From DASYXT01 sp035934555 (lineage in GTDB: Bacteria > Verrucomicrobiota > Verrucomicrobiia > Limisphaerales > UBA8199), in the NCBI GenBank assembly GCA_035934555.1, contig DASYXT010000075.1:62001-126000 (forward strand): 64,000 nucleotides of DNA, read 5' to 3'. The notes beneath the pieces were generated by a model. The model was given only the letters and a program-made list of their open reading frames with translations, ran no database searches and had not been told where the DNA came from. The translations under genes were made by a program, and so were the position numbers. Below, in pieces: positions 42,956-51,175 of this stretch (position 1 is the stretch's first letter; every line of letters starts with the position of its first letter).

Positions 42956-44419
42956 TCAGCGCGCGGGCAAGGCCGGCAGGCTGGCAGCAGCAACTGCCTG
43001 CCCGTGCCGTTTTTCGGCTTCGCCGGGAATATGAAATGTAATGCGGCTTGCCAGCTCAGGGAACTCAACGCGCAACACTTCCGCCGCCCCATTCAGAATG
43101 AGGTCGCCGCCAGGACCGGAGGTGACGCGTCCCAGGATCAGCACATTTTCCAAATCGTAGAACTCAGCCAAATGCGCCACGAAATAGCCAAGATAGATGC
43201 CGATAGTTTTATAGATTTTCTCGGCGCGAGGATCGCCCGCTTTCATCAGCGCCTGTACATGCTTTAGCTTTTCGGGCAAGCCCAAACCCGGAGCGGTTTG
43301 AATCCCGGCGGGGCCCAGCAACCGGCCGACGCATTGCTGCGAAAAGTACTGTGCCCCGCAGCCGTAATCCCCTGACCACTCATCGAGCGGGGCCTCGGGA
43401 TTGTAATCGACAGGGGCGAACGCCAATTCGTTTATCCATGACGTCAGGTTGCCCTCAGCATTGACGTAGCCTCCGGCGGTGCTGGTGCCGAGCGAAATCC
43501 CCAGGACGCGGTTGCGTCCTAACGCCATCGAACCGGCCAGGGCCGTCACTTCGCCATCATTAATGACTTCCAATGGCACGTTATTCCACGCCTGCTTGAC
43601 GTCGAGGAACAGGTTGCGCACGCGCCGGTCGAACACATCCGGCGGGACGCCCCGGAAAAGCGAGGCGACCTTAACCTGGTTGTTGAGGTAAATGCCGGCC
43701 GCGCTGCCGCCGATGGCATCGACCCGTGGCAGATGAGCCGCCGCTTTGCGCAGCGAATCCATGATGCCGTCGAAATGATATTGAGGGTCGGGCTGAAAAT
43801 ATGGGTCCCAGGTGGTTTCGTCGCTGAAGACCACCTTGCCTTCGATCAAGGCTGCGACTTTGCGGTCGCTCCCACCAAGGTCGAACCCGATCCGGCACCC
43901 TTCAAGGTGCCGTCCCAATCGAGCGACGCTGCGGCGTTCCGGCGGCAATTCCCCTGATGCGAGCACTTCCAGCGGGTGATCGAACATACGCTGAGCCACC
44001 AGGTCCGAATCGAACTTGCCGGTTGGCGTTTCCCGATAATACGCGGCGAGCCTTTGGACGAGGGCCGCGGGCGTGTTCAAGTAAAGCCGGCACCCGCCGC
44101 GGGTCCAGAGCAGCAACCGGATAATGCGCTCCAAATAAATAAAGTTCGCCGCGGCTTGCGGATGCGTGTCGGGCAACAACTCGGTGGCGAAACGGGACAC
44201 GTTGCCATTGCTTTGTTCGAGGGCCAATTCCACCGGCACAGCGTTGCCACTGGAACGGACCTGCTGGCGGAAAGCGCGATTGGCCAGCACTGCCGGCCGA
44301 AACCCCGGGTCCAACACCGGCGTCAGCCGGGGAGCGACCAATGGTAAGCCGCGGTTGGAATTCTCGATGTTCGATTGACCTAAACCCTGTCTTCTGATGT
44401 CTGCCTTCACGCCGTTCAC
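42956..44419 (-). CDS. ROK-like sugar kinase (ASKHA fold)
   Basis: A 487-residue protein; the N-terminal 170 residues are unassigned and the rest is an ASKHA kinase. The phosphate-1 loop is IGFDLGGSDRKVAAL (about residue 177), the catalytic/adenosine region is VINDGEVTALAGSMALG, and the phosphate-2 loop is ISLGTSTAGGYV. The usual ROK zinc motif (CxCGxxGC) is not seen; only a weak relation, DYGCGAQYF, appears. It is the first gene of the kinase / PIG-L / deaminase unit, so it probably phosphorylates the sugar the deacetylase then acts on. Which sugar is not known. Confidence 0.8.
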   Translation of the reverse strand: MNGVKADIRRQGLGQSNIENSNRGLPLVAPRLTPVLDPGFRPAVLANRAFRQQVRSSGNAVPVELALEQSNGNVSRFATELLPDTHPQAAANFIYLERIIRLLLWTRGGCRLYLNTPAALVQRLAAYYRETPTGKFDSDLVAQRMFDHPLEVLASGELPPERRSVARLGRHLEGCRIGFDLGGSDRKVAALIEGKVVFSDETTWDPYFQPDPQYHFDGIMDSLRKAAAHLPRVDAIGGSAAGIYLNNQVKVASLFRGVPPDVFDRRVRNLFLDVKQAWNNVPLEVINDGEVTALAGSMALGRNRVLGISLGTSTAGGYVNAEGNLTSWINELAFAPVDYNPEAPLDEWSGDYGCGAQYFSQQCVGRLLGPAGIQTAPGLGLPEKLKHVQALMKAGDPRAEKIYKTIGIYLGYFVAHLAEFYDLENVLILGRVTSGPGGDLILNGAAEVLRVEFPELASRITFHIPGEAEKRHGQAVAAASLPALPAR

Positions 44420-44446
44420 GGTTGCGTTTGTGATTGGTAATATCCC

Positions 44447-44467
44447 ACCCCCCCATAAATGGGGGTG
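44447..44467. terminator. C/G-run hairpin between P-type ATPase and sugar kinase genes
   Basis: CACCCCC pairs with GGGGGTG around a short AT loop. It lies downstream of the P-type ATPase stop and upstream of the kinase start on the same strand. There is no T tract, so terminator function is uncertain. Confidence 0.4.
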
Positions 44468-44523
44468 TTAATGAGAGCATCGTGCGATCTTGGCTTCTGA
44501 TCTCTGCCCTCTGACTTCTGACT

Positions 44524-44577
44524 TCTGATCTCTGATCTCTGATCTCTGATCTCTGATCTCTGATCTCTGGCCCTTAG
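44524..44577. repeat. Heptamer tandem repeat (TCTGATC)n
   Basis: Seven uninterrupted copies of TCTGATC (44524-44572) end in a partial TCTGG. A degenerate, similar run with GACTTCTGA and CCTCTGA units precedes it from about 44492. A shorter related stretch with the words GACTCTGAGCTCTGATC occurs at about 23712-23750, after panC. Confidence 0.9.
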
Positions 44578-44613
44578 GGCGATGGACCGCCCAGCTTGGC
44601 CAATCGGGTCCTC

Positions 44614-46968
44614 TCAGGAGGCCACGGCCGGCGCCGCCACCGCCGAGCCAATCCCGGAGTGGCCGAACAGCAACCTAAGGCTATTCATCACGACAATGAC
44701 CGTGCTGCCCTCGTGCCCGACCACGCCGACCGTCAGCGGAATCTGCCCCAGCAACGCAAAGGTCACCAGCACCAGCACAGTTCCAAGTGACACGACCAGG
44801 TTCTGCCGAATGATACGGCGCGCCCTCTGACTAAGCCGGAACGCCGCAAGGAAATTCTCGATCCGATCATGCATTAGGACCACGTCAGCTTGTTCGAGCG
44901 CCGCGTCGGCGCCGCGGGCGCCCATCGCCACACCGATATGCGCCGCGGCCAAACTCGGCGCATCATTGACCCCATCCCCTACCATCGCCACATAGTAGCC
45001 TTGCTCGGTCATGGAACGAATCTCCGCCAGTTTTTGCTCCGGCTTGAGCTCCGCGCGCACATCTTCCAATTCCAACCCCTTGCGGAGGTGCTCGGCGGCA
45101 GACTTGCGATCACCGGTCAGCACTACCGGCCGGAGCCCCTCATCCCGCAGTTCCCTCAAAACGGTTGCGGCCTGTGGCCGCAAATCGTCTCGCAGCAGGA
45201 TGCGCCCCAACAGGCCGGCGCGACACAGCCACAACTCCGAATGCGCGGAATCTGTGAACGGCGCGGCTTCCAGCGCTTTCGGCGGAAGTTTCTGCACCAG
45301 CCAATCCCGGCGCCCCAGCCAACATTCATGCCCCTCATGCCGCGCGCGCAACCCCTGGCCGGTAATAGATTCAAACTCGTGCAGGTCGAGGCTGGGCAAT
45401 TTGTGTTGCTTCCCGTAGCGCGTGATGGCCCGCGCGAGCGGATGGGTGGACAGCCTTTCCATCGAGTAAGCCAGTTGCGCCACCTCGGCTTCGCGCCCTG
45501 GAGGAAAGCTCTCGATATTCTCCACCCGCAATTCACCGGTGGTCAGGGTGCCGGTCTTATCCAGAGCGACGATCGTGACCTGGCCCAGCTTTTCGACCGC
45601 GGCGCCGCCGCGGAACAAAATACCATGGCGCGCGCCCCAGGCGATGGCCGCCAGCACCGCCGAAGGGATTGACAGTACCAACGCGCAGGGGGAGGCCACC
45701 ACCAGCAGCGTCATCGCATGATAAAACGCGCTGTGCTCGGCTCCCACCTGCCGGAACGGCGTTTGGCGAAACCCCAGCCACCAGACGAAGAACATCGCGA
45801 CCGACAGACCAAGCACCGAGTAAGTATAGTAGCTGCTGAATCGATCCGTGAACTGTTGCGAAGGCGCCTTCTGCCGCTGCGCATCCTTGATCAGCTTGAT
45901 AATCTTTTGCAATGCGCTCTCGGAGGCCGCCCGCAACACCGTCACCTCGACGGCGCCCCACATATTCATGGTCCCCGACAAAACCGTGTCGCCCACGCGT
46001 TTTTCGACGGGCGTAGCTTCGCCCGTCAGATTCGATTCGTCGCTGGCTGTTTGGCCCTTAACAATCTCGGCATCGACAGGGAACTGCGCGCCCGGTTTGA
46101 CCAGCAAGCGCAGGCCCGCACTGAGGTGCTCGACGGGCGTTTCGCGTTCCTGGCCATCGGCCTCGAGGACCGTCGCGTATTTCGGCGCATCGCGAAATAG
46201 CGCCCGAATTTCGCGCTGCGTCCGCCCCAGCGCAAAATGCTCCAATGCCCCGGAAAACGAGAACAGGAATAGCAACGTGGCGCCCTCGCCCCAGGCGCCG
46301 ACGCTGGCGCTGCCTGCCGCCACCGCGAGCATCAAAAAATGAACGTCGATCGAGCGCTGGCGCAACCGTTCCCAGACTTCTTGAACGGTGAACCAACTGC
46401 CCGCCAGGTAAGCCAGGTAATACCCGGCCATCGCCCAGGGATACGCCCGAAACAGAAACGCCCCCAGGCCGCACGTGCCACACAGCAACGCTGCCGCCAA
46501 TTGCCCTTTCCATTCATCAAGTTCCTCGACGTGCTCGAGAAACTCGACATCACGCTGAACGACCTTAGGCCAGGGAATATCACGCCAGCGCCAGAATTTC
46601 GGCGCCGTCGGGCAAGTCACCCGCGCAATCGTCGTCACCTTCCCCCGATGTTCGATCGTAATCCGGTCCCGCTCGGTCTCTGACAGAGGATGCACGCACG
46701 TCCGGCATTCACCCTCCCCGCTCAATAAGGTACATTGCCGTTTGGCGCGCGTTTTTTGCGCCTGCTCAAAGGTCCCGCTGATGCGTTCGGTCAAGCGCGG
46801 CACATCGGTGCGGCCGAGTGTGGCCACCGAAATGGTTCTGCGGCCGCGATCGATGGTGACAGCCTCCAACGCCGGGTCCTCCGAAAGCGCATTAACCACC
46901 GACCGAGCCAGGCACGGGCTGGGCTCTCGCGGGGTGGTTGGTTCCGGGGGTTGGACCGAACTGCGCAT
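44614..46968 (-). CDS. Heavy-metal P-type ATPase, P1B-4-like
   Basis: A 784-residue cation pump. The metal-binding transmembrane motif is SPCALVLSIPSA instead of CPC, and the last helix has HEGSTVIVVMNSLRLL. Both are hallmarks of the P1B-4 group (Co2+, Fe2+ or other divalent ions). The phosphorylation site is ALDKTGTLTTGE, and the hinge is VAMVGDGVNDAPSLA. The first 70 residues look like an HMA fold without its CxxC, followed by a cysteine-bearing stretch, CTLLSGEGECRTCVHPL, which may bind metal. There is no metalloregulator next to it; pckG is divergent, 102 bp away. Confidence 0.93.
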   Translation of the reverse strand: MRSSVQPPEPTTPREPSPCLARSVVNALSEDPALEAVTIDRGRRTISVATLGRTDVPRLTERISGTFEQAQKTRAKRQCTLLSGEGECRTCVHPLSETERDRITIEHRGKVTTIARVTCPTAPKFWRWRDIPWPKVVQRDVEFLEHVEELDEWKGQLAAALLCGTCGLGAFLFRAYPWAMAGYYLAYLAGSWFTVQEVWERLRQRSIDVHFLMLAVAAGSASVGAWGEGATLLFLFSFSGALEHFALGRTQREIRALFRDAPKYATVLEADGQERETPVEHLSAGLRLLVKPGAQFPVDAEIVKGQTASDESNLTGEATPVEKRVGDTVLSGTMNMWGAVEVTVLRAASESALQKIIKLIKDAQRQKAPSQQFTDRFSSYYTYSVLGLSVAMFFVWWLGFRQTPFRQVGAEHSAFYHAMTLLVVASPCALVLSIPSAVLAAIAWGARHGILFRGGAAVEKLGQVTIVALDKTGTLTTGELRVENIESFPPGREAEVAQLAYSMERLSTHPLARAITRYGKQHKLPSLDLHEFESITGQGLRARHEGHECWLGRRDWLVQKLPPKALEAAPFTDSAHSELWLCRAGLLGRILLRDDLRPQAATVLRELRDEGLRPVVLTGDRKSAAEHLRKGLELEDVRAELKPEQKLAEIRSMTEQGYYVAMVGDGVNDAPSLAAAHIGVAMGARGADAALEQADVVLMHDRIENFLAAFRLSQRARRIIRQNLVVSLGTVLVLVTFALLGQIPLTVGVVGHEGSTVIVVMNSLRLLFGHSGIGSAVAAPAVAS

Positions 46969-46992
46969 CGCGTTACCATACCCCTTCGGACA

Positions 46993-47020
46993 GGCTCAGC
47001 CAACAGTTTTTGGCTGGGCC
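46993..47020. other. Hairpin in the divergent promoter region
   Basis: GGCTCAGCCAA (46993-47003) pairs with TTGGCTGGGCC (47010-47020) with one mismatch around CAGTTT. It lies between the divergent P-type ATPase and pckG starts. It may be an operator for either gene or a dispersed palindrome. Confidence 0.4.
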
Positions 47021-47031
47021 CCTTAAGTCGA

Positions 47032-47059
47032 TTGCCTTTTCCGTAAGGCCCTCTATAAC
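47032..47059 (+). promoter_or_regulatory. Candidate sigma-70-like promoter of pckG
   Basis: TTGCCT (47032-47037) and TATAAC (47054-47059) are separated by 16 bases. Transcription would then begin about 5 bases before the ATG at 47071. No Shine-Dalgarno precedes the ATG, so a nearly leaderless message is possible. Confidence 0.35.
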
Positions 47060-47070
47060 TTCCCCGGCTT

Positions 47071-48843
47071 ATGAACGATTCCGCCGGCGCCTGCAACACC
47101 ACCAACAAAGCTCTTCTGGCTTGGGTCCAGGAGATCGCTAATTTGTGCCGGCCCGAAAAAATTTTCTGGTGCAACGGCAGCAAAGCGGAAAAGAAACTTC
47201 TGACCGACCAGGCGGTTGCGGAAGGCATTTTGATCAAGCTGAATCAAAAAAAACTTCCCGGTTGCTATTATCATCGCTCGCACCCCAATGATGTCGCGCG
47301 CGTCGAGCGCTCCACTTACATCTGCACGGTGGACCAGGAAGAAGCAGGGCCGACGAATAATTGGGTCGCGCCAAGAGAAATGCAGCAAAAGCTGCGCGGG
47401 CTGGCCGCTGGCGGCATGCGGGGGCGCTGTTTATATGTCGTCCCCTACTTGATGGGGCCGCCCGGTTCGCCCTTGACCAAAGTGGGAATCGAGCTGACCG
47501 ACTCGCTTTACGTTGTCTTGAGCATGGGGATCATGACGCGCATGGGCGACGTCGCCTACGAACAGTTGCGCGACGCCGATGAGTTTAACCGTGGCTTGCA
47601 TTGCATGCTCGATATCAATCCCGAGCGGCGCTACATCGCGCATTTCCCGCAGGAAAACGCCATCATTTCGGTCGGGTCGAATTACGGGGGCAACGTGCTG
47701 CTGGGAAAAAAGTGCCTCGCGTTGCGCATTGGGTCGTACCTGGGCCGGCAGGAAGGGTGGTTCGCCGAGCACATGCTCATTCTGTCGGTCGAATCTCCCG
47801 CCGGCGAAAAGACCTATGTCGCGGCGGCCTTTCCCAGCGCCTGTGGCAAAACCAACTTCGCCATGATGATCCCCCCGGCCCATTTCAAAGGCTGGAAAGT
47901 GCGGACCATCGGCGATGACATCGCCTGGATGAAACCCGGGCCCGACGGCCGGCTTTACGCCATCAACCCCGAAGCGGGCTATTTCGGTGTAGTCCCCGGC
48001 ACCAATTCCAAGTCCAACCCCAATGCGGTCGAAATGATTTCGCGCGACACCCTCTTTACCAACGTCGCGCTCACACCCGACCTCGACGTCTGGTGGGAAG
48101 GCAAGGACGGCCCGATTCCGAAGGAATGCCTGGACTGGAAAGGGCACAAGTGGACGCCAGAGGCGAAGGAGAAAGCGGCGCATCCCAACAGCCGGTTCAC
48201 CACTCCCATGACCAACAACCCTGTGCTGGCCCCGGAAAGCAACGATCCGCATGGCGTGCCCATCAGCGCGATCATTTTTGGCGGACGCCGCGGCGACACC
48301 ATGCCCCTGATCTTTCAGGCATTCAATTGGGTGCACGGCGTGTATATCGGCGCGACGATGGGTTCGGAGACCACCGCCGCGTCCGACGACCGCACCGGCC
48401 AGGTCCGCCGCGACCCGATGGCGATGTTGCCCTTCTGCGGCTATCATATGGGCGATTACTTCCGCCACTGGATCAACATGCAGCGGTTGATTAAACATCC
48501 GCCGCGCATTTTCCATGTGAACTGGTTCAGAAAAAACCACCAGGGCGAGTACCTCTGGCCCGGGTTTGGCGAAAACATGCGCGTGCTCAAGTGGGTTGTG
48601 GATCGCTGCCACGGCCACGTCGATGCCGAAGAGAGCGCCCTGGGCTGGGTCCCTAATCCCAAGAGCTTCGATCTCAGCGGCCTGTCCAAGTCCATGCCAG
48701 AACAATTCGATCAGGCTCAGGCAATCAATCACGAAGAATGGCGCCGCGAGATTGTTCAGCAGGAAGAACTGTTCATGAAGCTCTACTCGCACCTGCCGAA
48801 GGAACTGATCTTCCAGCGCGGGCTGCTGATGGCCCGGCTGTGA
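47071..48843 (+). CDS. pckG: Phosphoenolpyruvate carboxykinase (GTP)
   Basis: Converts oxaloacetate and GTP to phosphoenolpyruvate and CO2 in gluconeogenesis. The 590-residue length is that of the GTP-dependent family. Seen motifs are the kinase-1a loop FPSACGKTNFAMM (about residues 253-265), the kinase-2 region IGDDIAWMKPGPDGRL, ISAIIFGGRRGDT and the late NWFRKNHQGEYLWPGFGENM. It is monocistronic and its stop is 1 bp from the end of the convergent NtrC-type regulator gene. Confidence 0.97.
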   Translation: MNDSAGACNTTNKALLAWVQEIANLCRPEKIFWCNGSKAEKKLLTDQAVAEGILIKLNQKKLPGCYYHRSHPNDVARVERSTYICTVDQEEAGPTNNWVAPREMQQKLRGLAAGGMRGRCLYVVPYLMGPPGSPLTKVGIELTDSLYVVLSMGIMTRMGDVAYEQLRDADEFNRGLHCMLDINPERRYIAHFPQENAIISVGSNYGGNVLLGKKCLALRIGSYLGRQEGWFAEHMLILSVESPAGEKTYVAAAFPSACGKTNFAMMIPPAHFKGWKVRTIGDDIAWMKPGPDGRLYAINPEAGYFGVVPGTNSKSNPNAVEMISRDTLFTNVALTPDLDVWWEGKDGPIPKECLDWKGHKWTPEAKEKAAHPNSRFTTPMTNNPVLAPESNDPHGVPISAIIFGGRRGDTMPLIFQAFNWVHGVYIGATMGSETTAASDDRTGQVRRDPMAMLPFCGYHMGDYFRHWINMQRLIKHPPRIFHVNWFRKNHQGEYLWPGFGENMRVLKWVVDRCHGHVDAEESALGWVPNPKSFDLSGLSKSMPEQFDQAQAINHEEWRREIVQQEELFMKLYSHLPKELIFQRGLLMARL

Positions 48844-48844
48844 A

Positions 48845-50278
48845 TCACCGCTCGGCCGAGGGCTCGACGACCTCGCCGGCCGGTTCGCGGTCGTGTGGCT
48901 CCAGCAACCCATACTGCTTGAGCTTGTACTGCAGCGCGCGGCGGCTGATGCCCAGCGCCTTTGCCGCCGCCTCCCGATTGCTGGTGATATGCGTCAGGGT
49001 CTGGCGAATCAGCAGTTTCTCCACCTCGGCCAGTGGCGTGCCGGGCCGGACGGTGAACGTGGTCGTGCTGCGATCGTAAGCCCGCAGAAAATCAGGCAAA
49101 TGATGCACCTCGACTCCCGGTTCGCGGCAGGTGATTACTATCCGCTCAATCGCATTTCGCAGTTGCCGCACATTGCCCGGCCAGGGAAAACGCTGGCATA
49201 GCTGCAACGCCTCAGCCGACATACGATGGCGCCGCCGCTTGTGCTTGGCGGTGAAGTGCTCGAAAAAATTCTCGATCAGCAGCGGAATGTCCTCCGCCCG
49301 GTCCCGCAGCGGTGGCATTACAATCGGCACAATCTGCAGTCGGTAAAACAAGTCCTCGCGAAACTTGCCGGCCTCGACAGCTTCCTGGAGCTTCTTGTTT
49401 GTGGCGGCGATCACCCGCACGTTGACCCGGATCAGTTCTGCCCCCCCGACCATCCGGAACGCACTTTCCTCCAACACTCGCAACAGGTCGCCTTGTCCTT
49501 TGGGGGACAGGTCCCCAATCTCATCAAGGAACAGAGTGCCGCCGTCGGCCAATTGGAACCGGCCCGGTTTGTTGGCCACCGCGCCGGTAAACGCGCCTTT
49601 AACATGGCCAAATAACTCGGCTTCGAGCAATTGCTCAGCCAGCGCTGCGCAATTTACCGAGATGAACGGCCGCTCGCGCCGCCCGCTCTGCAGGTGAATC
49701 GAGCGGGCGACAATTTCTTTTCCCGTGCCGCTCTCGCCTTCGATCATTACGGTCACGTCGCTGTTGGCAACTTCTTCGATCAGCCGGGCAACCGCGCGCA
49801 TCGCTTCACTTTCCCCGACCAGCAGGCTCGGCTCACCCCGCGTTTTGAGCCGCAGCCGCAACTCGTTGTTCTCGGCCACCACCGCCTGAAATTCGAGCGC
49901 CTTTTGCACCAGCGCCCGCAGCCGTTTCATGTCGAGCGGTTTGGGCAGATAATCGTAAGCGCCTTGTTTCATCGCCTCGACGGCATTCTCCACCGTGCTG
50001 TAGGCGGTCATGAGAATGAAGAGCGTGTCGCGGTTGTGCGCGCGCACCTGGCCGAGCAACTCCAGCCCGCTCAGGCCGGGCATTTTAATGTCCGAGATGA
50101 CGAGGTTATAGAGCCGGTCGCGCGCCAGCTTCAGGGCCGCCGGCGCCTCAGTAGTGCCGTCAACCAGGTAGCCTTCGCGGCGCAGTGCTTCCTGCACGCC
50201 CGCACAGAGCCCTTGTTCGTCGTCCACGACCAGGATTCTTATCTTGGATTTGTCCACGGCGAAGGTCCGTTGCTTCAA
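48845..50278 (-). CDS. NtrC-family sigma-54-dependent response regulator
   Basis: A 477-residue activator with three domains. Receiver: residues about 13-128, phospho-acceptor Asp63 in ISDIKMPG, with conserved Asp19/Asp20 and Lys113 in PKPLD. AAA+: about 155-390, Walker A GESGTGKE, sigma-54 contact loop GAFTGA, Walker B LFLDEIGDL. Fis-type helix-turn-helix: about 425-465, NREAAAKALGISRRALQYKL. It activates sigma-54 RNA polymerase after phosphorylation. The partner kinase is the upstream gene, whose stop codon overlaps this start by 4 bp. Target promoters of the TGGCAC-N5-TTGC type were not found by eye in the window. Confidence 0.95.
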   Translation of the reverse strand: MKQRTFAVDKSKIRILVVDDEQGLCAGVQEALRREGYLVDGTTEAPAALKLARDRLYNLVISDIKMPGLSGLELLGQVRAHNRDTLFILMTAYSTVENAVEAMKQGAYDYLPKPLDMKRLRALVQKALEFQAVVAENNELRLRLKTRGEPSLLVGESEAMRAVARLIEEVANSDVTVMIEGESGTGKEIVARSIHLQSGRRERPFISVNCAALAEQLLEAELFGHVKGAFTGAVANKPGRFQLADGGTLFLDEIGDLSPKGQGDLLRVLEESAFRMVGGAELIRVNVRVIAATNKKLQEAVEAGKFREDLFYRLQIVPIVMPPLRDRAEDIPLLIENFFEHFTAKHKRRRHRMSAEALQLCQRFPWPGNVRQLRNAIERIVITCREPGVEVHHLPDFLRAYDRSTTTFTVRPGTPLAEVEKLLIRQTLTHITSNREAAAKALGISRRALQYKLKQYGLLEPHDREPAGEVVEPSAER

Positions 50279-51021
50279 CCTGGTTTGAGCGGCAGCACCA
50301 CCGTGAAGACCGCCCCGCCTGAAGGATTATTCTGCGCGGTCAAGCTGCCCCCGTGGGCCGTAACGATTTGCTGCGCGATCCACAGACCCAGCCCGCTGCC
50401 CTCAGGTTTAGTGGTAAAGTATGGATCAAAGATCGCCGCCAGTTTCTCAGCCGGAATACCCGGGCCGTTATCCTGGACGGTGATGCGCAGCGTGTCATCG
50501 GCGGCAAGAGCCGTAACGCGAATCCGGCCGTGCCGGCCGACGGCCTGCATTGCGTTGATGAGCAGGTTCATCATCGCTTGCGTCAGCCGGACTGGATCGG
50601 CCATGACTTTCGCTAAAGGCTCCCCCCAGTCCGTTTCGATTTGTATTTCTCGTGCCGCAGCCTCCGGCCGCAGCAATTCGCACACGTGCGCAAGCATGTG
50701 TTTCAGGTCCACCGGTTCAAGGTCCAGAGCGGAGGGCCCGGCCAGGCGCAAAAAATGATCCACAATGCTTTCGAGCCGATGCAATTCGCCGCGAATAATC
50801 TGCAGCCGCGGGGCTAGTTGTTCGCGCTGCGCCGCCGCAAGCGGGGCAAGGTCTTCCTCGAGCAGTTGCACATGGATGTCCAGCGAACTCAGCGGATTCC
50901 TGATTTCGTGCGCCAGGCGCGCCAGCAGCCGGGCCAGCAGGTCTCGCTTCTCGGCAAGCGCCGCCTGCGCGCCCTCGGTTCCGAGCGCCGTTGCCAGAAT
51001 GTTTTCCACTGCCAACAGCAT
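50275..51021 (-). CDS. Soluble NtrB-like histidine kinase
   Basis: A 248-residue kinase with no transmembrane helix and no recognisable PAS or GAF sensor domain. It has only about 35 residues before the phosphoacceptor helix (LARLAHEIRNPLSSLDIH), then an HATPase_c domain with NLLINAMQA, DNGPGIP, FDPYFTTK and GSGLGLWI. The ATG at 51021 is preferred (GGGGG about 10 bases upstream); a TTG at 51045 adds 8 residues. It overlaps the NtrC-type regulator by 4 bp, a classic operon pair. With no input domain, it must be controlled by a partner protein. Confidence 0.92.
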   Translation of the reverse strand: MLLAVENILATALGTEGAQAALAEKRDLLARLLARLAHEIRNPLSSLDIHVQLLEEDLAPLAAAQREQLAPRLQIIRGELHRLESIVDHFLRLAGPSALDLEPVDLKHMLAHVCELLRPEAAAREIQIETDWGEPLAKVMADPVRLTQAMMNLLINAMQAVGRHGRIRVTALAADDTLRITVQDNGPGIPAEKLAAIFDPYFTTKPEGSGLGLWIAQQIVTAHGGSLTAQNNPSGGAVFTVVLPLKPG

Positions 51022-51070
51022 AGTGGACCCCCGGCCTGAAGCCAATGCAAACCCGGCGCGCGGACAGCCG

Positions 51071-51175
51071 GCCCGCGGACTTTAGTCCGCAGCAACACCC
51101 GAACTGAACCCGCTTGGATATTGCCACAGCGCCCCTCGCAGTTTTAGGGTTTCTGCGGGCTAAAGTCCGCGCTCC
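51071..51175. repeat. R2 paired-palindrome element providing a stop codon
   Basis: The left arm is CCGCGGACTTTAGTCCGCAG (exact palindrome inside), and the right arm is TCTGCGGGCTAAAGTCCGCG followed by CTCC. Bases 51160-51175 are also the last codons of the WecG-type gene: its final residues ERGL and the TAG stop lie within the right arm. Confidence 0.85.

Noticed and set aside
48845..50278. Sigma-54 promoters for the NtrC-type regulator
   Set aside because: No convincing TGGCAC-N5-TTGC pair was found by eye; a pattern search is needed.
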